From Labyrinthula sp. Ha (taxonomy: Eukaryota > Sar > Bigyra > Labyrinthulida > Labyrinthulaceae), in the NCBI GenBank assembly GCA_015227615.1, contig JAALGZ010000011.1, positions 806,001 through 870,000 of the forward strand: a stretch of DNA of 64,000 nucleotides. Direction: 5' to 3'. The notes under the pieces are model-generated. The model was not told the origin of the DNA. It saw only the letters and a program-made list of their open reading frames with translations, and did no database searches. The first letter of the stretch is position 1. Each line of letters begins with the position of its first letter. The position numbers were made by a program, and so were the translations under genes. Shown piece after piece: positions 1 through 11,300 of this stretch.

Positions 1-1076
1 TACCATTTAGAAAAACACATTTTTCTTTTGACTTTTGATGTTCTATACAATCTGGAACATATCTTCATTTGAAGCTCCTTGTATAATAGTGCATGATTTG
101 TTGACAAAGTCTGAATAAAAAAATAATCGGCACCTTTAAGTTTTTGCTTTCTTGCCAAGCAAATTGTAATAACACTCTCTTCTGGTAATCCCTCACCTTT
201 CGCTAGACAATTTAAAAGCAGATTTGCATGCGGTCTACACTGGTCTATAGCTTCGTACACATAAAAGTCAATATTATTTACTGCTCCTTCTACGAGTGCC
301 CTTGCTAGGAGATAAAATATAACTTGTCTCTTTCCTGTGTAGTCTAGATTCAAATTTAGTTTTACTTTCTTAGCAAACTGGTTACATGAACCATTACGAA
401 GTGAAACCAAGAGTCTAATCGTATGATTCAGTTTGATGTCATTCCCACTGAACCCTTGCAACTGAGTTAGCTGGTGCAATGGCCGAGAGGTTTTTATAAG
501 AAACGGTAAAACTCCGAACGCCACATCTATCCCCAACGCAGTTGATTTACTTGAGGCTCTGCCTTCCACATACTTGAATAGATCCCTACGAAACCTTGTA
601 GAGAGAAAACCTTGCATTCTTTTGCTTCCAACAAGCTCCAAATTGTTCACTAAGTCGAACTTTTTCAAAATATGAATAAGGTGTTCAGGTTGCTGGTCTG
701 ATACATTCTGAATGGAAAATCCTTTAATAGTAAGCGTTTTCAACTGTTCAGCGTTTTCTGAAAGACAACTAAGAATTCTGACAAGATATCCCATTGAAAA
801 CGTCCCGTCAAAAACAGCTTCCTCAACCTGATAAAGTATTCCTATTACTTTCTCAACATCAACAAAATATGTTTCAAATTTCTGGAGGTTGAAGTTCTCA
901 AACTGTAGCGTCTTGACTACGGTTAACTTAGGCAAGTATTTTGATAGTGCCGTTTCCAAGCGTGTCGTGCCCATGTGGATCCCAGGAGTCGCATCTCCCG
1001 AGATTACAAACGTAGATGGTTTCAAAATACTATACGAAAGTGCCAAAGGTTTATAACTTCTAGGGAACATGCTCAT
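1..1076 (-). CDS. LRR-like hypothetical protein, 3' end cut by window edge
   Basis: Open without a stop from an ATG at 1076 to the left edge, about 358 codons, so the C-terminus lies outside the window. A second in-frame ATG is at 1070 and a third at 974; an in-frame stop lies at about 1122, so 1076 is the longest ATG start. The sequence alternates leucine-rich strands and helices (for example 'LKTLTIKGF' and 'VKTLQFENF'), which resembles degenerate leucine-rich repeats. I see no signal peptide, membrane segment or catalytic motif. It diverges from the AOX gene with 270 nt between starts. The general pattern resembles the product at 7385-8389, and the two may be distant paralogues; that is inference by eye. 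Function unknown. Confidence 0.65.
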   Translation of the reverse strand, partial: MSMFPRSYKPLALSYSILKPSTFVISGDATPGIHMGTTRLETALSKYLPKLTVVKTLQFENFNLQKFETYFVDVEKVIGILYQVEEAVFDGTFSMGYLVRILSCLSENAEQLKTLTIKGFSIQNVSDQQPEHLIHILKKFDLVNNLELVGSKRMQGFLSTRFRRDLFKYVEGRASSKSTALGIDVAFGVLPFLIKTSRPLHQLTQLQGFSGNDIKLNHTIRLLVSLRNGSCNQFAKKVKLNLNLDYTGKRQVIFYLLARALVEGAVNNIDFYVYEAIDQCRPHANLLLNCLAKGEGLPEESVITICLARKQKLKGADYFFIQTLSTNHALLYKELQMKICSRLYRTSKVKRKMCFSKW

Positions 1077-1346
1077 CTTTCTTATGTTGATCTTATGTTT
1101 ACATTTACTTGTCAAAATTTTCTAGAGAAAACTGAAGAATGTATGATTAAGACATTGCCCAAAATTTAATGTTATAATATTTTCCGGGCTTGTTTGGGGA
1201 TCAAAATTGAGCAGTAAGAATTGAATCGAATACTCGGATTTTAACCCAAAATAGTTTTCCTCGAAACTTCTACTCTGCTTTTTCCATAACCGTTAAGATT
1301 CAAGAAGAAAAGAGAAAAATATGATCTCAGATTATATCAAAATCAA
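1077..1346. promoter_or_regulatory. Divergent intergenic region between the LRR-like gene and AOX
   Basis: These 270 nt separate two divergent starts and should hold both promoters. At 1235-1247 there is CGG, seven bases, then CCC, one base away from the CGG-N7-CCG site used by fungal alternative-oxidase regulators of the AcuK/AOD class. A match with one mismatch is expected by chance about once per 200 bp, so this alone is not evidence. No clear TATA or CCAAT box seen. Confidence 0.35.
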
Positions 1347-2249
1347 ATGAAACAAATTTTAAACTTATCAAGAATACAGCTTAGGAATTATGGACTGAAA
1401 TCAGTCCACACAAGAAAGTTTGGAACACAAAGTATACAGAACCTTCTGCAAAAGACACAAGAAAGGATAAAGGAAAGAAGAGAAAGAAACTACTATTGGA
1501 TAGAACCTGAAGCAGAAAGTTTAATAAAGAAGGCTTATGAAAGACATAAATGTTTATCAGATAAGAGCAGAAGTTTTCCACCTGCTCTTGATGTGAAAGA
1601 TCTCGAATCTTTAGAAAAACCATTCCACTTCAAACCAGAATCCGTTTCTGACAAAGTAGCTCAAGTGACTGTTCATTGGTTGGAGAAGTTGATGTATTTA
1701 TTCTTCAGAGAAAAGTATGATCATCATGCCTTGACTTTAGAAACCGTAGCAGCAGTTCCAGGAACAGTGGCTTCCGCAAGTCGCCACTTTAGAAGTCTTA
1801 GAAGGATGAAAAGAGATCATGGATGGATAAGTGCGCTTCAGGAAGAGGCAGAAAATGAGAGGATGCATCTGCTCATTTGGATGCAACATACTAAGCCACA
1901 CCTTTGGGAAAGAGGTTTGGTCATGTGTGCGCAAATTTTCTATACTACCTTTTATACTAGCCTCTACGCAATCTCCCCAAAAACTGCACATAGAGCAACT
2001 GGATATTTAGAGGAAGCAGCACATGCTGCGTACACAGATTACCTAGATGCTATCGATACTGGAAATATAAAAAATGTTCCTGCTATGTCGATTGCGAAAA
2101 AATATTATGATTTACCAGAAGACGCAATGTTAAGAGATGTAGTTTTGCACGTTAGAGCAGATGAATGTATGCATAGAGATTATAATCATCACTTGGCCAA
2201 TATGCACAAAGATAGTAAACAAGATGAAGAGCCAAACTGGATGAAATAA
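1347..2249 (+). CDS. AOX: Alternative oxidase, mitochondrial (ubiquinol oxidase)
   Basis: Single exon, 300 residues. AOX passes electrons from ubiquinol directly to oxygen at the matrix face of the inner mitochondrial membrane, bypassing complexes III and IV. The first 30 residues are basic and hydroxyl-rich, as in a mitochondrial presequence. Di-iron motifs appear in order: LETVAAVPG, NERMHL, LEE in 'GYLEEAAHAAYTDYL', and RADECMHRDYNHH. The family usually has LEEEA in the third motif; here the third Glu is Ala, which is unusual (see findings). The 'NIKNVPA' and 'LRDVVLHVRADE' stretches are typical. No N-terminal regulatory Cys of the plant type is evident, so it looks like the protist/fungal form. 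It converges on the metalloprotease gene with 55 nt between stops. Confidence 0.95.
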   Translation: MKQILNLSRIQLRNYGLKSVHTRKFGTQSIQNLLQKTQERIKERRERNYYWIEPEAESLIKKAYERHKCLSDKSRSFPPALDVKDLESLEKPFHFKPESVSDKVAQVTVHWLEKLMYLFFREKYDHHALTLETVAAVPGTVASASRHFRSLRRMKRDHGWISALQEEAENERMHLLIWMQHTKPHLWERGLVMCAQIFYTTFYTSLYAISPKTAHRATGYLEEAAHAAYTDYLDAIDTGNIKNVPAMSIAKKYYDLPEDAMLRDVVLHVRADECMHRDYNHHLANMHKDSKQDEEPNWMK

Positions 2250-2304
2250 TTGTATAAACGTTAGTGTTTCAATATATTAATAACTATGCAAATAGTTACA
2301 ATCC

Positions 2305-4396
2305 TTAGTTGACACGAACGCCAGTGATCAAGTCAAAGTAATAGCACAAATCAGTACCAGCTCTCACCATAATAGCAATCTCTCCATCAACACTGCTTGG
2401 AATCGTCAAAACTCCGCTTCCATTACTTCCTGTTCCAGCACTAATCCAGTTCAACTCTACGTTATCAGTCTCATAGTCAAAATTATTCACTTCCTGGATA
2501 GTATTCTCAGCAACAAGAAATTCTACAGTTCCAACACTTGAATCCGCATCATAGCTAACACTATAACTACTTCCAGCAGAGACAGTACTAAATGAAGTTT
2601 CAAAACTCAATTCATCTAAACTTGTAGTAAAACTTACAGTAACATCCTCAGTTTGAAACTCACCAAGAAGTGCATTTACTCTAACACTCTCCTCTTCAAA
2701 TGTATCGTATAGAGTTCTTTCAGTAAATCTAAATGTCATACTTCTTGAAACTGTAGGTAATCCTTCCCAATCTCTATTCGCTTCACCTGGAAATGTCTGA
2801 AAATACAAGTTTGGAAAAAATCTGCTTGTTGCTTTTGTTGGTTTGTATGATCTAAACCTTCCCAAAGTACTACTATCTAAATCCTCATATCCTAGATCAA
2901 CACGATCCCAACTATAAAATCCATCAGATGTAATTCCACCAGCATCTAGCTGAAAACTATTTCCTACTGGAACTCTACAGCTACCTGCAACTTCTACATT
3001 ACTCGATGGAGCATTAATAACAGGAGAAATATCAATCTGTTCTCCACAACTATCACCAATATCTGTAATATAATCAAACATAGGTACAAGCTGTGCCGCA
3101 TTAAAATAAGGATCAGAATTTGCTTGAATATCATTTCCTCCACAAATTCCAGCATATCCCATAATACTTGATCCTCCACCAGGTTCAGCAGCTCCTTCAG
3201 ACATAAGATTTCCTCCATTTCCACTACAATCTCTAAAACTATGTGCTCCAAAAAATTGATGACCAAGTTCATGTGAAACATAATCTACATCAAAGACATC
3301 TCCAACTGGCGCAGATAATCCAGTTGTTCCTGAAGCTTTATTTGATCTACATACAGATGGATAAGCAGCTAATCCACCACTTCCTGAAAATTAAAATAAA
3401 GAAAGTTAATCTACCTGTAGTTACTGCATGTCCAACATCATAAGTACTTGATGAAACTCCAAGTGAATTTAGCCTTGAGAGTGCAACATTGATTACACTT
3501 GAAGTATTTGGTACTTGTCTACAAACAGATCTTCTTGTTCCTGTTTCTGCACTTCCAGATAAACAAATTGCACTTGTTTGAGTATCTACAAACTGCATGT
3601 AAGTTCCAAATTCACGCATGTAAATTCCATTTACTCTGGACATAGTTGTAGTAAGTGCTTGCATTACACTAGTTCTAGTATTTCCATGATAACTTGAGTA
3701 AGAAGTACTTGTTAGAATAGCTAATTTAAATTCATATCCAGTATGACTTGATTGAAGCTTCCTTTTTTCAGCAAGTTCTTCAGTTTTTAGAGCAATGAGT
3801 TCATCTTGTTCCATATTTCCTAATGAACGTAAATTTTTTCCCTCTTGGAAATAATCTTCAGAGATAATTACTTCATCTTTAAATTCATATTGTCCAGTTT
3901 CTTTTAAAAATTGTCTTGCTTCTTTGGTGTTGTACATCATGTACTTGTTAGACTTCTCTTCAGCTACATCCACGTAGAAGTTTTCAACAGGTGACATAAT
4001 AGAAGCACTAAAAGGGGCAATTGCATCTTTCTCAGTGTTGAAGATTAAATTTACTTCTCTGTTTGATCCGCAGCTTCCACTAAATAAATGCAAATCTGGT
4101 AATTGTTCCGCTAGAGCTTCCGAGATTAGAGGATTTCCTTCGTAAAGTTTGCACTCAACAGTTTCAGAAGGAAGCTCGATTTGAACAACGTTGTTATCTA
4201 GTTGCATGGCAGCTCTTAACTCACGTGGGGAAAGGTTCATTTCAATAAGCTTCTTTCCTTCAAAGTTTTCTAATCTTCTGTTTCTATGATTCGCAACAGA
4301 CACATCATCATTCAAAGACCAAAGTTTCAATCCTTCAGCCGTTGAGATGTAACCTAGAGCTACTAACCAAAAAGCAAGTTTTTCTTTAAAGTTCAT
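2305..4396 (-). CDS. Secreted reprolysin-like zinc metalloprotease (metzincin, M12B-like), two exons
   Basis: Coding segments 3415-4396 and 2305-3383, joined across a 31-nt intron, give 686 residues in one frame. The N-terminus has a hydrophobic signal-like segment to about residue 22, then a long putative propeptide. The catalytic zinc motif is HELGHQFFGAH at about residues 365-375, with three His and one Glu in metzincin spacing; a Met-turn 'SIMGYAGIC' follows at about 400-408. The layout 'EPGGGSSIMGYAGIC', then a region with 'DGFYSWDRVDLGY', 'RFFPNLYF' and late beta-rich sequence, resembles secreted reprolysin-like proteases of Bacteroidota more than animal ADAMs. The usual Gly at motif position 8 is Phe, with Gly one place later. 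Probably extracellular and made as a zymogen. A bacterial origin with a later intron is inference. Confidence 0.85.
3384..3414 (-). other. Spliceosomal intron, 31 nt, in the metalloprotease gene
   Basis: On the minus strand it starts GTAGATTAAC and ends TTTTCAG. Removal joins ACTACAG to GAAGTGG and keeps the frame through to the zinc motif; reading through it instead gives a foreign tail ending soon in a stop. Phase 1. Confidence 0.85.
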
Positions 4397-7384
4397 TTAT
4401 TATTTTTTAATTTTGTTTGGTATAGTTTTACTTATCTAAAAGCTTATAGTTCACCCTTCGCGTATTCATGGGGTGAAGCTGGAATTCGTATCTTAGATGT
4501 CCCGATACGGTTGGATTTTGGGGAAATTTTCCAATTACTTTATGTCGTCTCTAAAGTGTTTTCCCGAGGGGTGCGTTTTCCAGTTTTTTAGATGATGCAT
4601 TACCCCAGGGCTAGGAATTACTTACACTTAATATGGGTTCTCCAAGTGAACCTATTTCATCTACTAAGAATAGTTGAGGCAACCACCCTCATTAGAATTA
4701 CATAACGAAGGTGAAAATGGAACGTAGCACCCCATATTTCAACAACGATTGGTTGACCCATCTTATCTCTTAATATCTAGGGAATTTCATGGTGGAAGAA
4801 AATGTGGTTTTGAGTAAATGTAATTAACTTTCAATTTAAAAGAATGAGTAACAGAAGTTCTTTCATAAGTTGAGACACATCGAGAAAAGTAAGAGTGCAG
4901 GTTAGTGCTAGAGACCAAAATAAAGACATGAGATTCTCATAAATATCGACACAAACAGTTTCAGTTCAAATTATTAGAATGAAAATATTTCAAGTGCTAA
5001 GTTTATCTAAAAGCTTCAATGAAAGTGTAGAAAGTACTATCCAGTAACATATTTCGTTAGGTAAGCTCAAAATATTAGGTTTTTGAGTTCATTCAACACA
5101 TTTTGCCCCTAGAAAAATAGAACACCAGTTCAATCAAAAAGGCATCTCCAAATATTGGATAACTTTTGCTCTCAAAACGGTTATCGCTTAGTTAAACTGA
5201 ATAAATTTTGCTTTACTACAATCAAACCCATGCTGTCTAAGAATAAAATCCTAGAGATTTATCCGCTTTATTTTGTTCCTCGACGCAATACCAAACTCTG
5301 CTTCCTGATGTTACAGCCTTTTCCAAATATCTAATTTGATCTAAAGTCATGATGAGTCTCACCGAAGTCTCCATGTTGTGTGAAAGCTTCTGCTTGAATG
5401 GATTCTTGGGAATAATAGTATCTTTACCGTTACTTTGAATAAGATAATTAAAGATGCGACAGAAAACAAGATAGCCGATATGATAACCACCATAATCGGG
5501 TACCCTGAACATGATGATACTGATTTTTGTAATGATTTTCTGGCTTTCTTTGTACCGTTTAATTTGATACTTCAGATAATATCTCTTCAACAAAGACTAG
5601 AAAGAGTTGATTACAGTAAGACTGAAGCAATCCTTCCTGTAGCCCTTTATGTTGGCATACCCGTCGTGACATTGTTCTTCAAAACACATAAGTTCTTTCT
5701 TCTCAAAAATTGCATCGTTTAGCATCACATTATAAAATCAACACCAGCATGATTAGATTTAAAGCTCTCATTCTATAGGTAGCGGTAATCAAGTCACAAA
5801 TGTTGACATGCATGTAGCAACAAATTCATCTGAGTGGAAATCAGATTTCCTTAGACATGAAGTGCAGAAATTAAAAAGATATAATCGGCTCAAATCAATA
5901 AAAAAGTATCACAAATATTTCTGAAGGCTAGGGATAGTCAGCTTATTGTAGCTTATGCTGCAAAAAAAATATATTTGTCACCTTCTGCCTTTGTGAACTA
6001 CTCTGATAGTTAACCATAGTAAACTATCACCCCCCCCCAATAGGTTTCCTTCTTTCCAATATTCAAGAGAAATCAACTAAAGTTCTTTTCTACATATAAG
6101 CATCACTCTCACCGATAATTGCCAGAAACTCGCACAAATAATACTTTAGAACATGATAAAATTATTCTACTGTTATTTTTCTTTTATTACTCATGTTGTT
6201 ATAACACAACACTCTTGTGTATGAACCACGATATGGGCAAAGGCTAATAAGTGCATATTGCATTTTAGACTGCTAAACACATACACTTTGGGTTTAGTAG
6301 ACAGAGTTACTAGAACAATTTTTACTAGTTACAAAAAATAGTTAAGAATTAATTTAAGCATATTCGTAACCTATTCCATACCAGCTAGAACAAAATACAA
6401 AATTTTGTTTTCTTGAAGGAAAAACATGTAGCTTATGATAATCATGTTATGAACTCTAAGAACATAGGTAATAGAAAAGATTGGGGGGTACTTAGATAGA
6501 AAAGCATATTTAATTGACAGGACATTGATAATTTCACCGCCTGTATTAGTTTAATGGCAATTCCTGGGCTTATTTCAATGGTTACTGATAGCTGCTTGAA
6601 TCTATTCGAAGTAGCAGGACGTTTAATCAGTGTAATATTATTATTAAATAGAAATATTTTAAAATAATATTTCTTAGTGATGGCAATACAAGAAAAAGGA
6701 AATTACTTAAACATCATTATTTTTCTATAGACTTAAGCTTTACAAATGAGCTAGATACAACAAGTTTAGTGGAATTCTTACAAGTTGCGATAAATAATAT
6801 ATAGTCGCAAAAAATATAGACTATTGAGTTAACCTAGTTCGAAGAGGTTTTATACTATGTTTTGCATTCCTACATCATGGGTTGATTCTAAGGAGAATAC
6901 CTTGGTCGAGAGTGACCTGGAATATTGAATTTTTCCTTTGTTGAAATCTAGCTATTCATTTAGGCTAATACAAAGAACTCTATTCAATTAAATGTAGTCA
7001 CAATATTGGACTTAAGTCTACTCTTTTCATATTCTTATGGTAGACTTTTACTAAACATATTTTTCATCATTACACGTCATCATTTTGCCTTTAGCAAAAA
7101 TAACTCAATGGTACAATACCCTAGTTTTTACTATAAATTTCTTGGATAAAGATCAACCGACTTCAATTCTACCCAAGCACTATCAAACGCTGTAGAAAGT
7201 TAACTCAGTATAACTGACGTGATTTGAAAAAACTGTGAAGACTTTAAAGGATTTCACTTGAACACTGTAAAATCAATTGAAGCAAGACGTGCAGGATAAA
7301 GGTTGTTTGTCTTCTTATCGGTTTTAGCTAACTCAAGCAAGATATCCAGTAGTTAAACTTAATAGAAAGAAAAGAGGAAACAAA
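4397..7384. other. Intergenic, no supportable gene
   Basis: AT-rich spacer. Two overlapping open stretches on opposite strands around 5237-5722 lack ATG starts at their ends and show no recognisable domain, so I do not call them. A run of nine C lies at 6030-6038. An inverted pair TTCACCC/GGGTGAA near 4450-4478 could fold but has no context. Confidence 0.5.
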
Positions 7385-8389
7385 ATGTGGAGAGTTCAAC
7401 CACCTCTTAATTTTGGCTTTGAAAAAGATCAAGGTGGAACTTCGATTAATTTTGATCTGATATCACCTACAAAGGCTTTACTAGAGATCTCTGATCAGCT
7501 TTGTTATTCTTCGGCAACCTTTTCAGATGAAAATCATTGCGAAATAAGATCTGTCAGCAACTTGGATGTATCAATCGAGTGGCTTGGAAAAAAAATTCAA
7601 GAAAAAGACTTTAAATTTTTGAGAAAATTATTTTCCGGGTTGTCTGTACACACGATTACTTTTGCAAGAACTGGATTAGGAAAACCAATCTTTGAAAAAC
7701 TTCTTATGATGATCCTTTCAGAAATAAAAACCTTAAAGGGAATTAATATATGGAAATCAAGCCCTAGAATCTCTTCCTCTATTTTCTTTCGTTCTATCAA
7801 ATCTAAAAACAATATCGACTCAATGAGAATTAAAGATTTAATTCCAAGTACCTCAAGTAAACTTTTGACAGATTTCCTTAAATCAAATGGGAGCCTTTTG
7901 AGTAATGTAAAATTTGATATAAATCGTGATTTATTATTTTCGACAAAATTCTCTTCCAATTTTAACATTTTTCCAAGACTGACCTCTTTATCCCTTGATT
8001 TTGAACCTGTAAGTCGAAAAGTTTTTATTTCGGCAATATATTATTTAGCCACTGGTCCTATTTTTGAGAAACTAACCTCTTTTCAACTTAATTTTGTTAC
8101 GAAAATGTATCTAACTAAATCGCAGCTGTACGTTTTGTTCAAGTTACTTTGTTCTATTCAAAGGGGAATGGTTGTTATGTTTAATGTAGATCTATTTCAA
8201 GGAATTGATTCATCTTTACTCTTAAGCAGTTTATTTTGGCGTGAAAAATTAGTTCTTCCTTCGAGTGAGATTACGTTATCTGGACGAGAAGATGGAGTTA
8301 GAAGAAGAGGGGTAAGATGTGCTAAAGCCTCTGAGCAAAGATATAAATTCCACATACAGAAGTTATATAAGAATAAAATTTTCAATTGA
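7385..8389 (+). CDS. Hypothetical protein, possibly LRR-like
   Basis: Uninterrupted ATG-started frame of 334 codons ending in TGA, far longer than chance frames nearby. No family recognised. The protein alternates Leu/Phe-rich strands such as 'FPRLTSLSLDF' and 'FEKLTSFQLNF' with helices such as 'YVLFKLLCSI', which suggests degenerate leucine-rich repeats. The C-terminal 45 residues are basic and Arg-rich ('GREDGVRRRGVRCAKASEQR'). No signal peptide or membrane segment is evident. The strand/helix alternation and a 'YYLA...' helix resemble the protein at 1-1076, so a lineage-specific family is possible. It stands alone between two long spacers. Confidence 0.6.
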   Translation: MWRVQPPLNFGFEKDQGGTSINFDLISPTKALLEISDQLCYSSATFSDENHCEIRSVSNLDVSIEWLGKKIQEKDFKFLRKLFSGLSVHTITFARTGLGKPIFEKLLMMILSEIKTLKGINIWKSSPRISSSIFFRSIKSKNNIDSMRIKDLIPSTSSKLLTDFLKSNGSLLSNVKFDINRDLLFSTKFSSNFNIFPRLTSLSLDFEPVSRKVFISAIYYLATGPIFEKLTSFQLNFVTKMYLTKSQLYVLFKLLCSIQRGMVVMFNVDLFQGIDSSLLLSSLFWREKLVLPSSEITLSGREDGVRRRGVRCAKASEQRYKFHIQKLYKNKIFN

Positions 8390-11300
8390 TTAATTCACGT
8401 GGTTTTGATTTCTTGAGCTGTGTGTCATATACGTAGAATAGGTTGATTAATGTATACAATTTTCCAGATCATATAGCTTATTATAAATTTACTGTTGAGT
8501 TGCACCTTTTTTTCTTTTGTAAAATTGAGCTACTAAGGCTGTAGATGTGCATTTTTATAAGTCAATATTTTACAAGGGAAGTGGAAAAACTAAATTATTT
8601 TCTGCCGCTCCCGATGTTACAATTGTTCAAATACATTTATTTTTTTTGCTTCCTGTATCTTGTAATCAAGGGAAAAAACCGGTTTCAAGCTGCACCCGTA
8701 ATTGTCCTTCAGGGACCTTAAATCATTTCCACTTTGGTTTAATTTATTTACTTGGGTCTCTGTAACTATTTGTGTAAATAAATTATGCGTTAATCTATAC
8801 ATGAAATGTAAAAATACCTAGGAAGAATATGAATTACTAAGTACCACAGAGATTTCCAGAGTTCTTGCATTTGCTTAGAGATATAGAAAACCAAAACTTT
8901 TCACATAAATGGTCATTTTAGACTGACACGTTGAACATCATTTACCGCTCCCTGATTTTTATTCGTATGACTAGCTTTGATGATAGGGGGAACGTTCTCA
9001 ATAGTTTGTCCATAAGATCAGTTTAGCTGGTCCATGACTGTCATCCTCATGCTGACAGGGTTCTCATATTCTCTTACCTCATGTGTGATACGCACTAATA
9101 TGAAGCATGGTTGTTTAGTCATTAGTTTGTAATATAATACCGTTGCTATTAATAGGTTGCTAGCCGTTAAGCACTAGTTAATTGTAATAGAGTCAAGAAA
9201 GCTAAAAGTGTACACGGATTGGCAATGACTTCGTGAATGATGTCTTTTTCTTCTAAAGGTAGATATCTGAGTAGTAGTGAACCGTGTACGAAGGATTACC
9301 GTTTGGTTTCCTCTTCATTGAAAAACATATTAAAAAATAGAAATATAACTTGAAAAATTATGTACCCGTCAAGAAACCATTTCTATATTCTGTGATGGTC
9401 ATCAAATGTTGTCCGGTAGTCTTACCAGCTCTAGATGTTTAGAATCAGGTTGTAAGAGGAGATACGAAGGAATAAAAACTAAATTACGATTCTTCCAGTC
9501 CATGTCAACCTGGACAAATAGTTCTTTATCCAGGCTTCTGGTATAAGTATAGCAATAATACTGAGAGTTCCAAGTTAAAAAAATTTGAGAGAAAAAATAA
9601 TTATAGTAATAGCTAATGAGGTATCCAAGTAACGTTAATATTAGAACAATGACTCAAGATACCCTAATATCGAATGCTCAGGTGTTGTGGTGCATATATA
9701 ATCTCTTGAGTAAAACTTCATCAGGTAATACTTATTCAGTCTGGATCCAAAGGGGTAGAGGTTTATGTTCTGGATAAAGGCTACCTCAACCTGAGATTGT
9801 TTATCTTTTTGGCAGGATAGACCAACAAAATCCATCAATTAAGGTCACAAAACGGCTTGTAACAAGAATATTTTATATTGTCACTATACCTCAGGTTTTA
9901 TAAGAGATATCAATAATTATATTCTTCTTCTCTTCTTTTTGATTATCAATGAAAATTTTTGGCCTTTGATTCTAGTAAAATGATTGTATTATCATTATCA
10001 TTCTAAATGGCTATTCCGAAACTAAACAAAACAGTTTTGTAACTACTTACGATTTCTAACACGAAAATATGTATATGAAACATTTTTATTAATTATCAAT
10101 AATTGGTACCCGATCCGCAAGTTTCACTCATATAGAAAAGCAAGTATGGAGCAAATAAACAGTTGTTTTGCTTCTTACCTTTTCTTTGAAAGGCGGATGC
10201 GACTAAGGCTAAGTTTTTGAGTGAGTTCAACTTGAAGAGAGATCACTGTCAGTATTGAAACTTGCTCATAAATATGAGAAAGCGTGTAAAAGTATAAGTG
10301 AGCCGGTTTAGAGAGAGGTTCAACCGTATCTTTTATGATTTTAATCAACTCAAGAGGTTTCACTATTGTAGAAAGCTTGATGATTCTTTAAATAAGACAC
10401 TGTTTATAATAAATAATTTTAAGCAATAAAGAAAACAGTCCTTGTTCCAAAGGTTTGTAGCATCTATCAGGATTATATTTAAGGTATTAAAAATCCACGA
10501 GGCTTCTTCTATGAAACCATAACGTTGAATTAACAGAATTATTCGATTAAAACCTTTTTCTGTGATATATGTGTGTATCTATAATTCTCAACCAGTTTGT
10601 GCAGCAAGACCAGTTTTACCCAGTGCATAATGTTTTATAATATGAAGATGTAACCTAGATATTCACTTCTTTTGTAAATTATACTGCTCCATACTGGTAC
10701 AATATTTACATCTAATTTTGGTTCTTTAGGAAGAAACCGCCATTGTTACTCTTACCTATGATGAGGAACACAGACCTTGGGATCAATGATTAAGATATGT
10801 TGTTAGCTCAGCCGTTTATGAGTTATTTTAAACTGAAAAGAGTATATTCCAAAAAAGAAACCCTTGAACTACTGCTCTAATCCAAATAAACAATCATTTA
10901 ACAAAGCTTATGAGTGCCTTGCATCTAAGTTTTCAAGTAATGATTGATATCAAATTAGTATTATGGTGAATTTCAATTCTATTATTACCATAGATTGTAT
11001 CACTAAGTGTTTAACATTTCATATTAAGTCGGGAATATCTTTAAATTTTCTTCAGTGTTATAGCAGGTTAACCTATGTTATAAGGTAAAATTTTAGTAAC
11101 AATACAATTTTCCTAGAGGGAACCCATGTTTTTCTTCTTATCAACCTAAAATAAGACCCGTGTATATACTTGCACTATAGTTACAAAGTTCAAACTTAAT
11201 ACTTTACTAAATTAAATCTCTTGATATACAATTTCATTGAAACTGGAGCAGTGCAAGTACAAACTAGAAGTAATACGAATTTATCGAGAATATAGTTCAG

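Noticed and set aside
4450-4478. Inverted pair TTCACCC/GGGTGAA
   Set aside because: A 7-bp stem with a long loop is common by chance and has no gene or transcript context.
5237-5722. Two overlapping open frames on opposite strands (about 90-118 codons)
   Set aside because: Both begin with TTG; the ATG-started parts are shorter, overlap each other and show no domain or paralogue.
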